The notes under the pieces were generated by a model that was not told the origin of the DNA, searched no databases, and saw nothing but the letters and a program-made list of their open reading frames with translations. This document shows, one piece after another, positions 41,708 to 51,868 of a DNA stretch of 64,000 nt; position 1 is the stretch's first letter, and every line of letters starts with the position of its first letter. The DNA is taken from assembly GCF_004920405.1 (NCBI RefSeq), contig NZ_RFLV01000001.1, positions 2,258,233-2,322,232 on the forward strand, in the 5' to 3' direction. The DNA comes from Pseudomonas leptonychotis. GTDB lineage: Bacteria; Pseudomonadota; Gammaproteobacteria; Pseudomonadales; Pseudomonadaceae. A program made the position numbers and the translations under genes.

Positions 41708-41709
41708 GG

Positions 41710-42726
41710 CTATTTCGCTTGCAGTTTCAACGTCAGCCAGCCACGAATGCGGCGGTAGAGTTGCTCCTGCTCGGCTTCGCGGTTGCCCGGCAGCGCTTTC
41801 ATGGCGATTTGTACATAGGTGGGATGCTTGTGCCGCTTGCTGGCCTGTGAGCGCTTGAGCGCGGCTTGGCGGTCGGCGGACAGGTCCTTGTAATAGAAGT
41901 CCCCGGTCGCCAATTGCAGTTGTGGGATCAGTTCATCCAGGGGTGGGGTGTAGCCGGCGGGTAATTGCGCGGCGACCAGCAGCAGATTTTGAATTTGGGC
42001 CGGCTTGCGTTCGGCCAGATAACGCGCGGCCCAGTAACTGCCACTGCCGTGGCCGAGCAACACGATGGTCTTGGCTTGCTGTTGCTCGGCAAAGCCGATG
42101 GCCGACTCAATGCGTGCCAATACGCGTTCGGCATGTGCTTTTTGCTGTTCCTCAATGCTTTTTACTTTGCTCGCCGCAGTTTCGGCACTGTCGAGTTGGC
42201 TGTTGCTGGTTGGCGTGGCCGCGTCATCTGTCGCGGGGCTGCCCTCGGTGTCTTCCTCGGTCGTCGCCTTCGTGGCGTCGGCTGCTGCTTCGTCCGCCGG
42301 ATCTGTCTCGGGTGGTTCGGCGCTGCGCAGCGGCGGTGCAACATTGTTGGGGTCGGGCAGGGTCAGGCTAAGGCTGTGCCAGCCTCCATTAGGTAGTTTG
42401 CGCCGCAAGGGCCCGACACTTTGCGGCCAGTCAGCACTTTCATCATCGCCCGGCAGAATAATCACCACGCCATTGGGCTCCGGGACATTGGCCGGCAGCC
42501 ATAAAGCGAGAAAGCGCTCTGCGCCGGCGTGCAGCTGTTGTTGTTCCTTTTGCTCCAGCTGCTGTTCCAGGGCCGTGGCTTCCAGTTCGCTGCGCTCGGT
42601 CAGGGGGGCGCGCAGCTCTTCTGCGGGCTCTGCGGGCGTGTCGGCTGCTGAGGGTTCTTCTTCCGCATGCAGCGGGCTAATCGATAGCAGCAGGCTCAGT
42701 GCCAGTGCAGCAGGGCGCGAAAACAT
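41710..42726 (-). CDS. DUF3530 family alpha/beta-hydrolase-like protein
   Basis: 338 residues from the ATG at 42726, where a signal peptide starts ('MFSRPAALALSLLLS'); five codons upstream are discarded. An acidic Glu/Gln-rich linker (about 20-70) and an Ala/Thr/Asp-rich low-complexity insert (about 130-185) flank conserved parts. 'IVLLGHGSGSYWAARYL' carries a nucleophile-elbow-like GHGSG, supporting an alpha/beta-hydrolase fold. Function unknown. It converges with djlA and diverges from rpe. Confidence 0.85.
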   Translation of the reverse strand: MFSRPAALALSLLLSISPLHAEEEPSAADTPAEPAEELRAPLTERSELEATALEQQLEQKEQQQLHAGAERFLALWLPANVPEPNGVVIILPGDDESADWPQSVGPLRRKLPNGGWHSLSLTLPDPNNVAPPLRSAEPPETDPADEAAADATKATTEEDTEGSPATDDAATPTSNSQLDSAETAASKVKSIEEQQKAHAERVLARIESAIGFAEQQQAKTIVLLGHGSGSYWAARYLAERKPAQIQNLLLVAAQLPAGYTPPLDELIPQLQLATGDFYYKDLSADRQAALKRSQASKRHKHPTYVQIAMKALPGNREAEQEQLYRRIRGWLTLKLQAK

Positions 42727-42862
42727 GGGGCTCTCCAGCAAGCGTCGTGTTTCAGCAGCCTAGCCTTTTCCGTGCGTACTTGTCAGGTGTCGGTCACGCG
42801 CGCCAGGCCTTGGATTGGGCTGGTACACTGCGCGCCTTCTGTGAATGCCACCGAGGTGCGTT

Positions 42863-43537
42863 ATGCAACCCTTCGCCATTGCTCCGTCGATTCTTTCCGC
42901 TGATTTCGCCCGCCTGGGTGAGGAAGTAGACAAGGTGCTCGCCGCCGGTGCTGACATCGTTCACTTCGATGTGATGGATAACCACTATGTGCCGAACCTG
43001 ACGATTGGCCCGATGGTTTGTGCGGCGCTGCGCAAGTACGGCATTACGGCACCGATCGATGCGCACCTGATGGTTAAACCTGTGGATCGCATCATCGGCG
43101 ACTTTATCGAGGCCGGCGCGACCTATATCACCTTCCACCCGGAAGCTTCTGAGCACATCGACCGCTCTCTGCAGTTGATTCGCGACGGCGGCTGCAAGGC
43201 CGGTCTGGTGTTCAACCCAGCCACCTCGCTGGATGCACTCAAACACGTCATGGACAAGGTCGACATGATCCTCCTGATGAGCGTCAATCCAGGTTTTGGC
43301 GGGCAGAAATTTATTCCCCATACCCTGGAGAAGCTCAAAGAGGCGCGCGCTCTGATCGACGCATCTGGCCGCGATATCCGCTTGGAGATCGACGGTGGGG
43401 TCAATGTGCAGAATATCCGTGAGATTGCCGCGGCGGGTGCCGACACCTTTGTTGCGGGCTCTGCAATTTTCAACCAGCCCGACTACAAAGCGGTTATCGA
43501 TGCCATGCGCGCCGAGCTGGCTCAGGCCCGCGGGTGA
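42863..43537 (+). CDS. rpe: Ribulose-phosphate 3-epimerase Rpe
   Basis: 224 residues from the ATG at 42863 ('[20 protein letters not shown]'). TIM barrel with metal-binding '[17 protein letters not shown]', 'AHLMV', '[13 protein letters not shown]' and 'EIDGGVN'. It interconverts ribulose-5-P and xylulose-5-P in the pentose phosphate pathway. Its stop overlaps the gph start; the rpe-gph-trpE order is usual in gamma-proteobacteria. Confidence 0.97.
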   Translation: MQPFAIAPSILSADFARLGEEVDKVLAAGADIVHFDVMDNHYVPNLTIGPMVCAALRKYGITAPIDAHLMVKPVDRIIGDFIEAGATYITFHPEASEHIDRSLQLIRDGGCKAGLVFNPATSLDALKHVMDKVDMILLMSVNPGFGGQKFIPHTLEKLKEARALIDASGRDIRLEIDGGVNVQNIREIAAAGADTFVAGSAIFNQPDYKAVIDAMRAELAQARG

Positions 43538-44253
43538 TTTTGCTGCGCGAGTTGTTCCGGGGCGAGCTGCCGCGGCTGGTGATGTTTGATCTGGATGGCA
43601 CGCTGGTGGATTCAGTACCGGACCTTGCTGCTGCCATTGATAAGACCTTGCTGCTGCTCGGCCAGCCGGCTGCCGGTATTGAATACGTGCGCGACTGGGT
43701 TGGTAACGGTGCGCGCGTGCTGGTGCGGCGTGCCTTGGCCGGCAGTCTGGAGCATGACTGTGTCGAGGATGGGCAGGCGGAGCAGGCGCTAGAGCTGTTT
43801 ATGCAGTATTACGCGCAAAGCCATGCCCTGACCCAGGTCTATCCCGGAGTGAAGCAGACGCTGGACTGGCTGCGTGAGCAGCAGGTCGAGCTAGCAATTA
43901 TCACCAATAAGCCTGAGCGGTTTGTTGCGCCCTTGCTCGATGAGAAGGGGTTAGGTGGTTATTTCCGCTGGATTGTTGGGGGCGACACCTTGGCGCAGCA
44001 GAAGCCTGATCCGGCAGCATTACTGCATGTGATGCACCTTGCCCAGCTCGACCCCGAGCAGGTGTTGTTTGTCGGTGACTCGCGCAACGATGTATTAGCC
44101 GCCAAAGCCGCAGGGGTAGCGTGCGTAGCGCTGAGCTATGGCTATAACCACGGCCGGCCGATTGCGGAGGAGCATCCGACACGGGTGCTGGATAACCTGA
44201 GCGAGTTGCTGCAAACCGGTGCGAACCCGCTTTTGCCGGGCCTTGCGGGTTGA
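43534..44253 (+). CDS. gph: Phosphoglycolate phosphatase Gph
   Basis: 239 residues from a GTG overlapping the rpe stop (GTGA). HAD-superfamily phosphatase: motif I '[11 protein letters not shown]', motif II 'AIITNKPE', motif III and IV around '[10 protein letters not shown]' and '[16 protein letters not shown]'. It removes phosphoglycolate formed by DNA repair. The candidate trpE promoter overlaps its last codons. Confidence 0.95.
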   Translation: MILLRELFRGELPRLVMFDLDGTLVDSVPDLAAAIDKTLLLLGQPAAGIEYVRDWVGNGARVLVRRALAGSLEHDCVEDGQAEQALELFMQYYAQSHALTQVYPGVKQTLDWLREQQVELAIITNKPERFVAPLLDEKGLGGYFRWIVGGDTLAQQKPDPAALLHVMHLAQLDPEQVLFVGDSRNDVLAAKAAGVACVALSYGYNHGRPIAEEHPTRVLDNLSELLQTGANPLLPGLAG

Positions 44254-44278
44254 TTCGGCCCCAGCCCTGCGCTAGTGT
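44250..44278 (+). promoter_or_regulatory. Candidate trpE promoter
   Basis: TTGATT (44250-44255) and TAGTGT (44273-44278) with a 17-bp spacer, overlapping the gph stop codon and placed about 37 bp before the leader peptide start. Confidence 0.45.
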
Positions 44279-44315
44279 GGCCGGACTTCAATCCCGCCTG
44301 AATTAAGAGAGCATC

Positions 44316-44399
44316 GTGGTGGTTACCTGCATGCGCTGGTCGGCAAGCGCCGATATGAAAATCATCAAGGCCCTGGCCCGTTGGCGCTGGCGCCTCTGA
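44316..44399 (+). CDS. trpL: Trp-rich leader peptide (attenuator) of trpE
   Basis: A short frame opens at GTG 44316 (AAGAGAG just before it) or at ATG 44331 and stops at TGA 44399. The ATG version is 22 residues and ends 'ARWRWRL', with three Trp in total, far above chance. It lies between the trpE promoter and trpE. Leader peptides of this kind stall the ribosome when charged tRNA-Trp is scarce, and attenuation of trpE has been reported in P. putida. I do not see an obvious U-run terminator in 44400-44467, though GGCC/GGCC and GGCGC/GCGCC repeats could pair. Confidence 0.7.
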   Translation: MVVTCMRWSASADMKIIKALARWRWRL

Positions 44400-44467
44400 C
44401 CTGATCTTGGCCGCTTAGGCCGCGCGCTTGCACACGACCGTTTTAACCTCAAGCCACGAGGCTGATC

Positions 44468-45976
44468 ATGATCCGCGAAGAATTCCTGCGTTTAGCCGCT
44501 GCCGGCTATAACCGCATTCCTGTTGCCTGCGAAACCCTGGTGGATTTCGACACGCCACTGTCTATCTATTTGAAACTGGCTGATGAAGCCAATACCTACT
44601 TGCTTGAGTCCGTACAGGGCGGAGAGAAGTGGGGGCGTTATTCCATCATTGGCCTGCCTGCACGCACTGTGTTGCGGGCTTATGAGCACGAAGTGTCGAT
44701 CACTGTTGATGGCGTTGAAGTCGAGCGCCATCACTGTGAAGACCCGCTGGATTTTGTTGAACAATTCAAAGATCGCTACAAGGTGCCGACCTTGCCCGGC
44801 CTGCCGCGCTTTAACGGCGGCCTAGTGGGTTACTTTGGTTATGACAGCGTGCGTTATGTCGAGCCCAAGCTCGCAAAAGGCGTCAACCCGGATGCGCTGG
44901 GAACACCGGATATTCTGCTGATGGTGTCCGATGCCGTGGTGGTGTTCGACAACTTGGCCGGCAAGATGCACGCCATCGTGCTGGTTGACCCTGCCGATAG
45001 CGATGCGCTTGAGCAGGGCCAAGCGCGGCTACAAGAAATTCTGCACAAGCTGCGTCAGCCGATTACTCCGCGTTTGGGGGTGGACTTGGCTGCGCCTGCC
45101 GCTGCTGATCCGGACTTCATTTCCAGCTTCAAGCGTGACGATTACGAAAAAGCGGTTAAGGCGATCAAGGAATACATCCTCGCCGGCGACTGCATGCAGG
45201 TGGTGATCTCGCAGCGCATGTCGATTCCGTTCAAGGCCGCGCCGATTGACTTGTACCGCGCCCTGCGTTGCATCAATCCGACGCCTTATATGTACTTCTT
45301 CAACTTCGGCGATTTCCATGTGGTCGGCAGTTCGCCAGAAGTGCTGGTGCGTTTGGAGGATGGGCTGGTGACGGTGCGTCCGATTGCCGGTACACGTCCG
45401 CGCGGCGCCAATGAGGAGGCCGATCTGGCCTTGGAAATAGACCTGCTGTCCGACGCCAAGGAAGTGGCTGAACATCTGATGTTGATCGACCTTGGGCGTA
45501 ATGATGTCGGGCGGGTAGCCAGCACGGGTAGCGTCAAACTCACCGAGAAAATGGTGATTGAGCGCTATTCCAACGTCATGCATATCGTCTCCAATGTGAC
45601 TGGCCAGCTTAAAGAAGGCCTGACCGCGATGGATGCATTGCGCGCCATTTTGCCGGCGGGGACTTTGTCTGGTGCGCCGAAGATCCGCGCCATGGAAATT
45701 ATCGACGAGCTGGAACCGGTCAAGCGCGGTGTTTACGGCGGCGCGGTGGGCTATCTGGCCTGGAACGGCAATATGGATACCGCCATCGCCATCCGTACGG
45801 CGGTGATCAAAGACGGTGAGCTGCACGTGCAGGCTGGCGCCGGCATCGTCGCCGACTCGGTGCCCGCGTTGGAATGGGAGGAAACGCTGAACAAGCGTCG
45901 CGCCATGTTCCGTGCTGTGGCGCTCGCCGAACAAACTGCCTCCGAGCAAACCGTTGTTGACCCGTCTAAGCGCTGA
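44468..45976 (+). CDS. trpE: Anthranilate synthase component I TrpE
   Basis: 502 residues. Chorismate-binding enzyme; the feedback-site 'LLESV' lies near residue 47 and the catalytic region has 'GSSPEVLVR', 'IAGTRPRG' and '[19 protein letters not shown]'. It makes anthranilate from chorismate with ammonia passed from TrpG. It is followed 11 nt later by trpG, unlike PAO1 where a pyocin cluster separates them. Confidence 0.97.
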   Translation: MIREEFLRLAAAGYNRIPVACETLVDFDTPLSIYLKLADEANTYLLESVQGGEKWGRYSIIGLPARTVLRAYEHEVSITVDGVEVERHHCEDPLDFVEQFKDRYKVPTLPGLPRFNGGLVGYFGYDSVRYVEPKLAKGVNPDALGTPDILLMVSDAVVVFDNLAGKMHAIVLVDPADSDALEQGQARLQEILHKLRQPITPRLGVDLAAPAAADPDFISSFKRDDYEKAVKAIKEYILAGDCMQVVISQRMSIPFKAAPIDLYRALRCINPTPYMYFFNFGDFHVVGSSPEVLVRLEDGLVTVRPIAGTRPRGANEEADLALEIDLLSDAKEVAEHLMLIDLGRNDVGRVASTGSVKLTEKMVIERYSNVMHIVSNVTGQLKEGLTAMDALRAILPAGTLSGAPKIRAMEIIDELEPVKRGVYGGAVGYLAWNGNMDTAIAIRTAVIKDGELHVQAGAGIVADSVPALEWEETLNKRRAMFRAVALAEQTASEQTVVDPSKR

Positions 45977-45987
45977 GGAGTCTTGCC

Positions 45988-46584
45988 ATGCTGTTAATGA
46001 TCGATAACTACGACTCCTTTACCTACAACGTGGTGCAGTACCTGGGCGAGCTGGGTGCTGACGTCCATGTGATCCGCAATGACGAACTGTCGATTGCCGA
46101 GATCGAGGCGCTGAAGCCCGAGCGCATCGTGGTTTCCCCCGGCCCGTGCACGCCGACTGAAGCGGGTGTGTCTATCGAGGCCATCCTGCATTTCGCCGGC
46201 AAGCTGCCGATTCTGGGTGTGTGCTTAGGTCATCAGAGCATCGGCCAGGCATTCGGCGGTGAGGTGGTGCGCGCCCGTCAGGTCATGCACGGCAAAACCA
46301 GCCCATTGTTCCATAAGGATCTGGGCGTATTCGCCGGCTTGAACAACCCGCTGACGGTTACCCGCTACCACTCGCTGGTTGTTAAGCATGAAAGCCTGCC
46401 GGACTGCCTGGAAGTCACCGCCTGGACCCAGAATGATGACGGCGCGGTGGATGAGATCATGGGGCTGCGCCACAAAACCCTGCATATCGAAGGCGTGCAG
46501 TTCCACCCTGAATCGATTCTGACCGAGCAGGGCCATGAGCTGTTTGCCAACTTCCTCAAACAACAAGGAGGCCTGCGCCGATGA
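45988..46584 (+). CDS. trpG: Anthranilate synthase component II TrpG (glutamine amidotransferase)
   Basis: 198 residues. Class I amidotransferase with nucleophile Cys in '[17 protein letters not shown]' and His-Glu in '[14 protein letters not shown]'. It supplies ammonia to TrpE and often to PabB as well. Overlaps trpD by 4 nt. Confidence 0.97.
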   Translation: MLLMIDNYDSFTYNVVQYLGELGADVHVIRNDELSIAEIEALKPERIVVSPGPCTPTEAGVSIEAILHFAGKLPILGVCLGHQSIGQAFGGEVVRARQVMHGKTSPLFHKDLGVFAGLNNPLTVTRYHSLVVKHESLPDCLEVTAWTQNDDGAVDEIMGLRHKTLHIEGVQFHPESILTEQGHELFANFLKQQGGLRR

Positions 46585-47630
46585 ATATCAAGGAAGCGCT
46601 TAATCGAGTGGTCAGCCAGCTCGATTTGAGCACCGCAGAAATGCAGGACGTCATGCGCGAGATCATGACCGGTCAATGCACGGATGCGCAGATCGGTGCG
46701 TTTTTGATGGGCATGCGCATGAAGAGCGAAACCATCGACGAAATCGTCGGTGCCGTCTCGGTCATGCGTGAGCTGGCCAGCCATGTGCATTTGCAGACCC
46801 TCGATCATGTGGTCGATGTGGTGGGCACTGGTGGCGACGGGGCGAATATCTTCAACGTGTCGACGGCGGCGAGCTTCGTCGTCGCCGCTGCCGGTGGCAA
46901 GGTGGCCAAACACGGTAATCGCGCGGTGTCGGGTAAAAGCGGCAGCGCCGATCTGCTAGAAGAGGCGGGTATTTATCTGCAGCTGACGCCGGAGCAGGTG
47001 GCGCGCTGCATTGAAAGTGTCGGGGTCGGCTTTATGTTTGCCCAAGTGCATCACTCGGCGATGAAGTACGCCGCGATGCCGCGTCGTGAGCTGGGGCTGC
47101 GTACCATCTTCAATATGCTCGGCCCGCTGACTAACCCTGCTGGGGTTAAGCATCAGGTGGTGGGTGTATTCAGCCAAGCGTTGTGCCGGCCGTTGGCTGA
47201 AGTGCTCAAGCGTCTCGGCAGTCAGCACATACTTGTAGTGCATTCGCGCGATGGCTTGGATGAGTTCAGCCTGGCCGCCGCCACCCATGTTGCAGAATTG
47301 AAAGGCGGCGAGATTAGCGAGTACGAAGTGCTGCCTGAAGACCTCGGCCTCAAGAGCCAAAGTCTGGTTGGCCTTGCGGTAGAAAGCCCGGAGGCGTCGC
47401 TGGCGCTGATCCGTGACGCGCTGAGCAAGCGCAAGACCGAGGCCGGGCAGAAAGCCGCTGACATGATCGCGCTGAATGCTGGCGCCGCGTTGTATGCGGC
47501 AGACCTGGCAGCTAGCCTGAAGGAGGGCGTCGCCCTGGCTCACGATGCCTTGCACACAGGCTTGGCATGGGAAAAATTACAAGAGTTGGTGTCCTTTACC
47601 GCTGTATTCAAACAGGAGAATGCCGGGTGA
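46581..47630 (+). CDS. trpD: Anthranilate phosphoribosyltransferase TrpD
   Basis: 349 residues. '[20 protein letters not shown]' binds phosphoribosyl pyrophosphate; '[18 protein letters not shown]' and '[10 protein letters not shown]' are family blocks. It adds phosphoribose to anthranilate. Its TGA overlaps the trpC GTG. Confidence 0.97.
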   Translation: MNIKEALNRVVSQLDLSTAEMQDVMREIMTGQCTDAQIGAFLMGMRMKSETIDEIVGAVSVMRELASHVHLQTLDHVVDVVGTGGDGANIFNVSTAASFVVAAAGGKVAKHGNRAVSGKSGSADLLEEAGIYLQLTPEQVARCIESVGVGFMFAQVHHSAMKYAAMPRRELGLRTIFNMLGPLTNPAGVKHQVVGVFSQALCRPLAEVLKRLGSQHILVVHSRDGLDEFSLAAATHVAELKGGEISEYEVLPEDLGLKSQSLVGLAVESPEASLALIRDALSKRKTEAGQKAADMIALNAGAALYAADLAASLKEGVALAHDALHTGLAWEKLQELVSFTAVFKQENAG

Positions 47631-48463
47631 GTATTCCAACCGTGCTGGAAAAAATCCTCGCGCGCAAAGCAGAGGAAGTGGCTGCGCGGCGGGCGATCCT
47701 CAGCCTGGCCGACGTCGAACAACAAGCCCGCAATGCCGACCCGGTACGTGGCTTTGCCCAGGCGTTGTTGGCACAGGCCAAGCGCAAGCAACCGGCGGTG
47801 ATCGCCGAGATCAAAAAGGCGTCGCCGAGTAAGGGCGTGCTGCGTGAACACTTCGTCCCGGCCGAGATCGCCCGTGCTTATGAGGCCGGTGGTGCTACAT
47901 GCCTGTCAGTGCTCACCGATATCGATTTCTTTCAGGGGGCGGACAGTTACCTGCAAGAGGCACGTGCAGCCTGTGCGTTACCGGTAATCCGCAAAGACTT
48001 TATGATCGATCCGTACCAGATCGTTGAAGCGCGTGCGCTGGGTGCAGACTGCGTGCTGTTGATCGTATCGGCGCTGGATGATGTGCAGTTGGCCGAATTG
48101 GCGGCGACCGCTAAGGCGTTCGAGCTGGATGTGCTGGTCGAAGTGCACGACGGTGATGAGTTGGAGCGTGCGCTGAAAACCCTGGATACGCCGTTGGTGG
48201 GTATCAACAATCGCAGCCTGCACAGTTTTGAAGTCAGCCTGGAAACGACTCTGGATTTGCTGCCGCGAATTCCACGTGACCGTTTGGTGGTGACTGAGAG
48301 TGGCATCCTCAACCGTGCCGATGTCGAGTTGATGGAAATCAGCGAGGTGTATGCCTTTCTGGTCGGTGAGGCGTTTATGCGCGCCGATAATCCGGGCGCT
48401 GAGCTGGAGCGGTTGTTCTTCCCCGAGCGTAAGCGAGTAGTCACCTCACCGGATGTTGATTGA
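47627..48463 (+). CDS. trpC: Indole-3-glycerol phosphate synthase TrpC
   Basis: 278 residues from GTG 47627 (AGGAGA nine bases before), with '[20 protein letters not shown]' as N-terminus. TIM barrel with '[13 protein letters not shown]', '[12 protein letters not shown]', 'GINNRSL' and 'VTESGI'. It closes the indole ring of the tryptophan pathway. The stand-alone trpC without trpF fits Pseudomonas. Confidence 0.96.
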   Translation: MSIPTVLEKILARKAEEVAARRAILSLADVEQQARNADPVRGFAQALLAQAKRKQPAVIAEIKKASPSKGVLREHFVPAEIARAYEAGGATCLSVLTDIDFFQGADSYLQEARAACALPVIRKDFMIDPYQIVEARALGADCVLLIVSALDDVQLAELAATAKAFELDVLVEVHDGDELERALKTLDTPLVGINNRSLHSFEVSLETTLDLLPRIPRDRLVVTESGILNRADVELMEISEVYAFLVGEAFMRADNPGAELERLFFPERKRVVTSPDVD

Positions 48464-48474
48464 TTTAGCCGCAC

Positions 48475-48504
48475 AAAAAAGCCGACGCATGCGTCGGCTT
48501 TTTT
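48475..48504. terminator. Bidirectional terminator between trpC and vfr
   Basis: Perfect palindrome GCCGACGCATGCGTCGGC (48481-48498) flanked by A6 and T6; ends both the trp operon and the convergent vfr transcript. Confidence 0.9.
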
Positions 48505-48522
48505 ATATCTGCAGCATGCGGC

Positions 48523-49167
48523 TTAGCGCGTGCCGAAGACCACCATGGTTTTACCTTTGACGTTGACCAGGCCCTGTTCTTCTAGGGCTTTGAGCACGCG
48601 GCCAACCATCTCCCGAGAGCAGCCGACAATACGGCCGATTTCCTGGCGGGTGATCTTGATCTGCATGCCATCCGGGTGAGTCATGGCGTCCGGCTGCTTG
48701 CACAGATCGAGCAGGGTGCGAGCAACGCGACCGGTAACGTCGAGGAAGGCCAGGTCGCCAACCTTGCGCGTAGTGTTGCGCAAACGTTCAGCCATCTGGC
48801 TGCCCAGGGCGTAGAGAATGTCTGGGTCCTGCTGCGTCAGTTCGCGGAACTTGGCGTAGCTAAGCTCGGCGACTTCGCACTCGGTTTTGGCACGCACCCA
48901 GGCGCTGCGTTCTTTCTCGGTGCCGTCCTTCTCGAACAGGCCCATTTCCCCGAAGAAGTCTCCGGAATTGAGGTAAGCGATGATCATTTCACGACCGTCA
49001 TCGTCTTCGATCAGAATAGTGACCGAACCTTTAACGATGAAGAACAGCGTTTCGCAGCGATCGCCCGCGTAGATAATGGTGCTTTTGGCGGTATAACGAC
49101 GACGATGGCAATGCGCGAGAAGCTTGTCGAGATTTTTTATTTTAGGTGTGAGGGTAATAGCTACCAT
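48523..49167 (-). CDS. vfr: cAMP-binding regulator Vfr (CRP family)
   Basis: 214 residues, the size of P. aeruginosa Vfr, and in its usual place after trpC. N-terminal cAMP-binding barrel with '[14 protein letters not shown]' and '[19 protein letters not shown]'; C-terminal helix-turn-helix '[19 protein letters not shown]'. In pseudomonads it controls virulence, twitching and quorum-sensing genes with cAMP. Here the strain's targets are unknown. Confidence 0.96.
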   Translation of the reverse strand: MVAITLTPKIKNLDKLLAHCHRRRYTAKSTIIYAGDRCETLFFIVKGSVTILIEDDDGREMIIAYLNSGDFFGEMGLFEKDGTEKERSAWVRAKTECEVAELSYAKFRELTQQDPDILYALGSQMAERLRNTTRKVGDLAFLDVTGRVARTLLDLCKQPDAMTHPDGMQIKITRQEIGRIVGCSREMVGRVLKALEEQGLVNVKGKTMVVFGTR

Positions 49168-49401
49168 GCCTGAATCCCGAATTTATAAAGGTAAGCCGTT
49201 GTACGGCTGGCGTTTCTAATAATAGTTATCTGTACAAGTGTGCCAGCAATCAGTCGTGAGCTTAACAAACACTCCGATACTCGGTGCTGTTTTGCGACCT
49301 GGCTAACATCTAACCATGGAACTTGCCGGTATCAGTGCTGCAATCGGCAGGTAAAAACGCTGTGCTAAGCTGCCTCCCTTTTTAACAGCGGAGCCTGGGT
49401 A

Positions 49402-49827
49402 ATGAAAGCGCGTATTCAGTGGGCCGGTGAAGCCCTGTTTATTGGTGAGTCGGGCAGCGGTCATGCCGTGGTAATGGATGGCCCGCCGGAGAGCGGTGGA
49501 CGCAACCTGGGTGTGCGTCCGATGGAGATGCTGCTGATCGGTTTGGGCGGCTGCAGCAATTTCGATGTGGTCAGCATTCTGAAGAAATCCCGGCAGGCCG
49601 TGGAGAGCTGTGAGGCTTTTCTAGAAGCCGAGCGCGCCACTGAAGAGCCCAAGGTTTTTACCAAGATTCATCTGCATTTTGTGGTCAAGGGGCGCGGCTT
49701 GAAAGAGGCACAGGTTAAGCGTGCAGTTGAATTGTCGGCTGAGAAATACTGCTCGGCGTCGATCATGCTTGGTCGCGCTGGCGTTGAGATCACTCACGAC
49801 TACGAGATTGTTGAGTTGGCCGAGTAA
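49402..49827 (+). CDS. OsmC family protein
   Basis: 141 residues. OsmC/Ohr fold with 'PMEMLLIGLGGCSNFDVVSILKK' carrying the first conserved Cys and 'KYCSASIMLGRAGVEITHDY' the second. It may reduce organic peroxides. In PAO1 the speD gene follows the orthologue; here it does not. Confidence 0.9.
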   Translation: MKARIQWAGEALFIGESGSGHAVVMDGPPESGGRNLGVRPMEMLLIGLGGCSNFDVVSILKKSRQAVESCEAFLEAERATEEPKVFTKIHLHFVVKGRGLKEAQVKRAVELSAEKYCSASIMLGRAGVEITHDYEIVELAE

Positions 49828-49852
49828 TCCAGGCAACGACTCTGCAGGCAAT

Positions 49853-49879
49853 AAAAAAGGCACCGTCAGTGCCCTTTTT
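49853..49879. terminator. Bidirectional terminator
   Basis: GGCAC-CGTCA-GTGCC hairpin flanked by A6 and T5 between the convergent OsmC-like gene and coq7. Confidence 0.85.
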
Positions 49880-49898
49880 GCTGCCTGTGTTTCGGCGC

Positions 49899-50546
49899 TT
49901 ACAGCCGGTATGTGGTTGTGGTCATGACCTTGGCCAGCAGGCTCATGCCAAATTTCACCGGCGCGGGGAAGCGCAAGCCGCCGGCTTGCAGGGCGCTACT
50001 GGCATGCTGCTCTTCGTCATCACGCATCTGCTCGAGGATCGCGCGCGATTTCTGGTCTTGCGCCGGTAACTGTTGCAAGTGTTCATCAAGGTGTTTGACC
50101 ACCTGATCTTCAGTGGCCGCGACAAATCCCAGACTAACTTTGTCGCTGATCAGGCCCGCAGCGGCGCCGACGCCAAATGACAAGCCGTAGAACAGTGGGT
50201 TGAGCACGCTGGGCTGGCTGCCGAGCTGGCGGATGCGTTGTTCGCACCAGGCCAGGTGATCGATTTCTTCATCAGCGGCATGCTCCATGGCTTTGCGCAC
50301 ATGGGGCAGCTTGGCAGTGAGGGCCTGACCTTGGTACAGCGCCTGCGCACAGACTTCGCCCGTGTGATTGATGCGCATCAACCCGGCGATATGTTGGGTC
50401 TGCTCGGCATTTAGCTCGCTCTCTGGCTGTACGATTGCGGGAGACGGCCGGCTCGGCTGACCACTGAATGGCAGCAACGTACGCAGCGCGGCATCGGCTT
50501 GCAGTAATAGACGGTCAACAGGTGAAAAGTGGCGTTCGCGGGTCAT
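49899..50546 (-). CDS. coq7: Ubiquinone biosynthesis hydroxylase Coq7
   Basis: 215 residues. Di-iron carboxylate enzyme with two ExxH-type repeats: '[14 protein letters not shown]', '[14 protein letters not shown]' and '[12 protein letters not shown]'. It performs the late C-6 hydroxylation (demethoxyubiquinol to demethylubiquinol) in ubiquinone synthesis, replacing UbiF in pseudomonads. Membrane-associated through hydrophobic helices. Confidence 0.95.
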   Translation of the reverse strand: MTRERHFSPVDRLLLQADAALRTLLPFSGQPSRPSPAIVQPESELNAEQTQHIAGLMRINHTGEVCAQALYQGQALTAKLPHVRKAMEHAADEEIDHLAWCEQRIRQLGSQPSVLNPLFYGLSFGVGAAAGLISDKVSLGFVAATEDQVVKHLDEHLQQLPAQDQKSRAILEQMRDDEEQHASSALQAGGLRFPAPVKFGMSLLAKVMTTTTYRL

Positions 50547-50655
50547 AGGACCTCCTGCGATGACTTCGGTGGCCAGTTTACTCCAAACAATGCAGAGGGT
50601 CTGTTGACGTTTCGTCGCAGGCGCCGGGCATCAACATCTTCAGGTCAGGGCGAGG

Positions 50656-51489
50656 TTAGGGCAGCTCACGGAGCACCCGAAACCCCAGGGCATAGTCCTT
50701 GTGCTGTGGCTGTTTCATATCGCGCTGACTCGTGCGCAGATAACTCGGCCCGCTGTTCCAGGCACCCCCGCGTACCGCTCTCGGGCTGTTATCAAGTAGG
50801 TTGGCGCTGGTTTGTTCGCTGCCGTCGAATGGGCTGGCGAAGCGTGAGGCGGTCCATTCCCACACATTCCCTGCCGTGTCATACAGGCCAAAAGCGTTCG
50901 CCGGAAATTGCCCGGTACGTTCGGTTTTGTTTTGGATCAGGCGCGAGGTAGCACAGCCGCGGCAATGGGCCCGTGGTCGTGTTTCCGGACTATCGAGTTG
51001 CGCGCCCCACCAGTAATAGGTGGTGCTTCCCGCGCGTGCGGCATATTCCCACTCGGCTTCGGTGGGCAATCGGTAATGCTGGCCGGTGACCCTCGACAGC
51101 CATTGGCTGTAAGCCTGGGCTTGGTGCCAGGACACATGGATAACCGGACGTTGCGCCGACAGGCCCCAGCCTTCGTTGTCCGGCATGGCCGTGGCAGTTG
51201 CCTCTGCGTAATGCTGCCAGTCGGCAAAGCTGACTTCATAGCGGCCGATGGCAAATGGACGACTAATTTCTATCGCTGTAAGCGGGCGCTCATTATGGTT
51301 GCCGCGGCCCGTGTGATCACCCATCAAGTAGCGCCCAGCAGGCACGGTTACCAATGCGGGGCCTGGTTTCCCCATGCTCAGTTCATCGTGGAATACGCGC
51401 CCAGCTGCTTGCGCGTAGTCAGTGCCACTGCTCAGTAGGGCGAGCAAAGCCAGTGCGGCTAAAGGCTTGCTGATCAACCCGGCGGCCAT
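50656..51489 (-). CDS. Exported SUMF1/FGE-fold protein lacking catalytic Cys
   Basis: 277 residues with a signal peptide (to about residue 29, 'AQAA'). The body is a formylglycine-generating-enzyme-type C-lectin fold: 'VPAGRYLMGDHTG', 'ISRPFAIGRYEVSFADW', 'RLPTEAEWEYAARAG', 'GNVWEWTASRF', 'AVRGGAWNSG', 'GFRVLRELP'. FGE has Cys near the last block, but here the position after 'RGGAW' is Asn-Ser, so formylglycine formation is unlikely. The family also includes kinase-linked and ergothioneine-type proteins. Its start overlaps the HIT gene stop by 16 nt. Confidence 0.88.
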   Translation of the reverse strand: MAAGLISKPLAALALLALLSSGTDYAQAAGRVFHDELSMGKPGPALVTVPAGRYLMGDHTGRGNHNERPLTAIEISRPFAIGRYEVSFADWQHYAEATATAMPDNEGWGLSAQRPVIHVSWHQAQAYSQWLSRVTGQHYRLPTEAEWEYAARAGSTTYYWWGAQLDSPETRPRAHCRGCATSRLIQNKTERTGQFPANAFGLYDTAGNVWEWTASRFASPFDGSEQTSANLLDNSPRAVRGGAWNSGPSYLRTSQRDMKQPQHKDYALGFRVLRELP

Positions 51490-51812
51490 GTCATCTGCCG
51501 CTGACCCAGCACATGCATATGAATGTGATGCACGGTCTGGCCGCCGAGTTCGTTGCAGTTCATCACCACGCGAAAGCCTTCCTCGCAGCCTTGCTCTTTG
51601 GCCAGGCGCTGAGCAGTAAAGAGGATATGGCCGGCCAGTGCCGTATCGGCCTCAGTCAGATCATTGAGGGTGGAAATATGCTTCTTCGGAATGACCAGGA
51701 AATGCACGGGCGCTTGTGGGCCGATATCGTGGAAGGCAATGACGTGATCATCTTCATAAAGCTTGCGCGCGGGGATTTCCCCAGCGACGATCTTGCAAAA
51801 CAGACAGTCCAT
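51474..51812 (-). CDS. hinT: HIT family nucleotide hydrolase (HinT-like)
   Basis: 112 residues. 'DCLFCKIVAGEIPARKLYED' at the N-terminus and the histidine triad 'HHIHMHVLGQRQM' near the C-terminus. It hydrolyses adenosine phosphoramidates, especially lysyl-AMP, in E. coli HinT; the pseudomonad orthologue probably does the same. Confidence 0.93.
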   Translation of the reverse strand: MDCLFCKIVAGEIPARKLYEDDHVIAFHDIGPQAPVHFLVIPKKHISTLNDLTEADTALAGHILFTAQRLAKEQGCEEGFRVVMNCNELGGQTVHHIHMHVLGQRQMTWPPG

Positions 51813-51868
51813 GGACAGTCTCCCGGCCTGTAAAAAGAGGCCACGAGTTTAGTGGACAAGGAGTGTGG

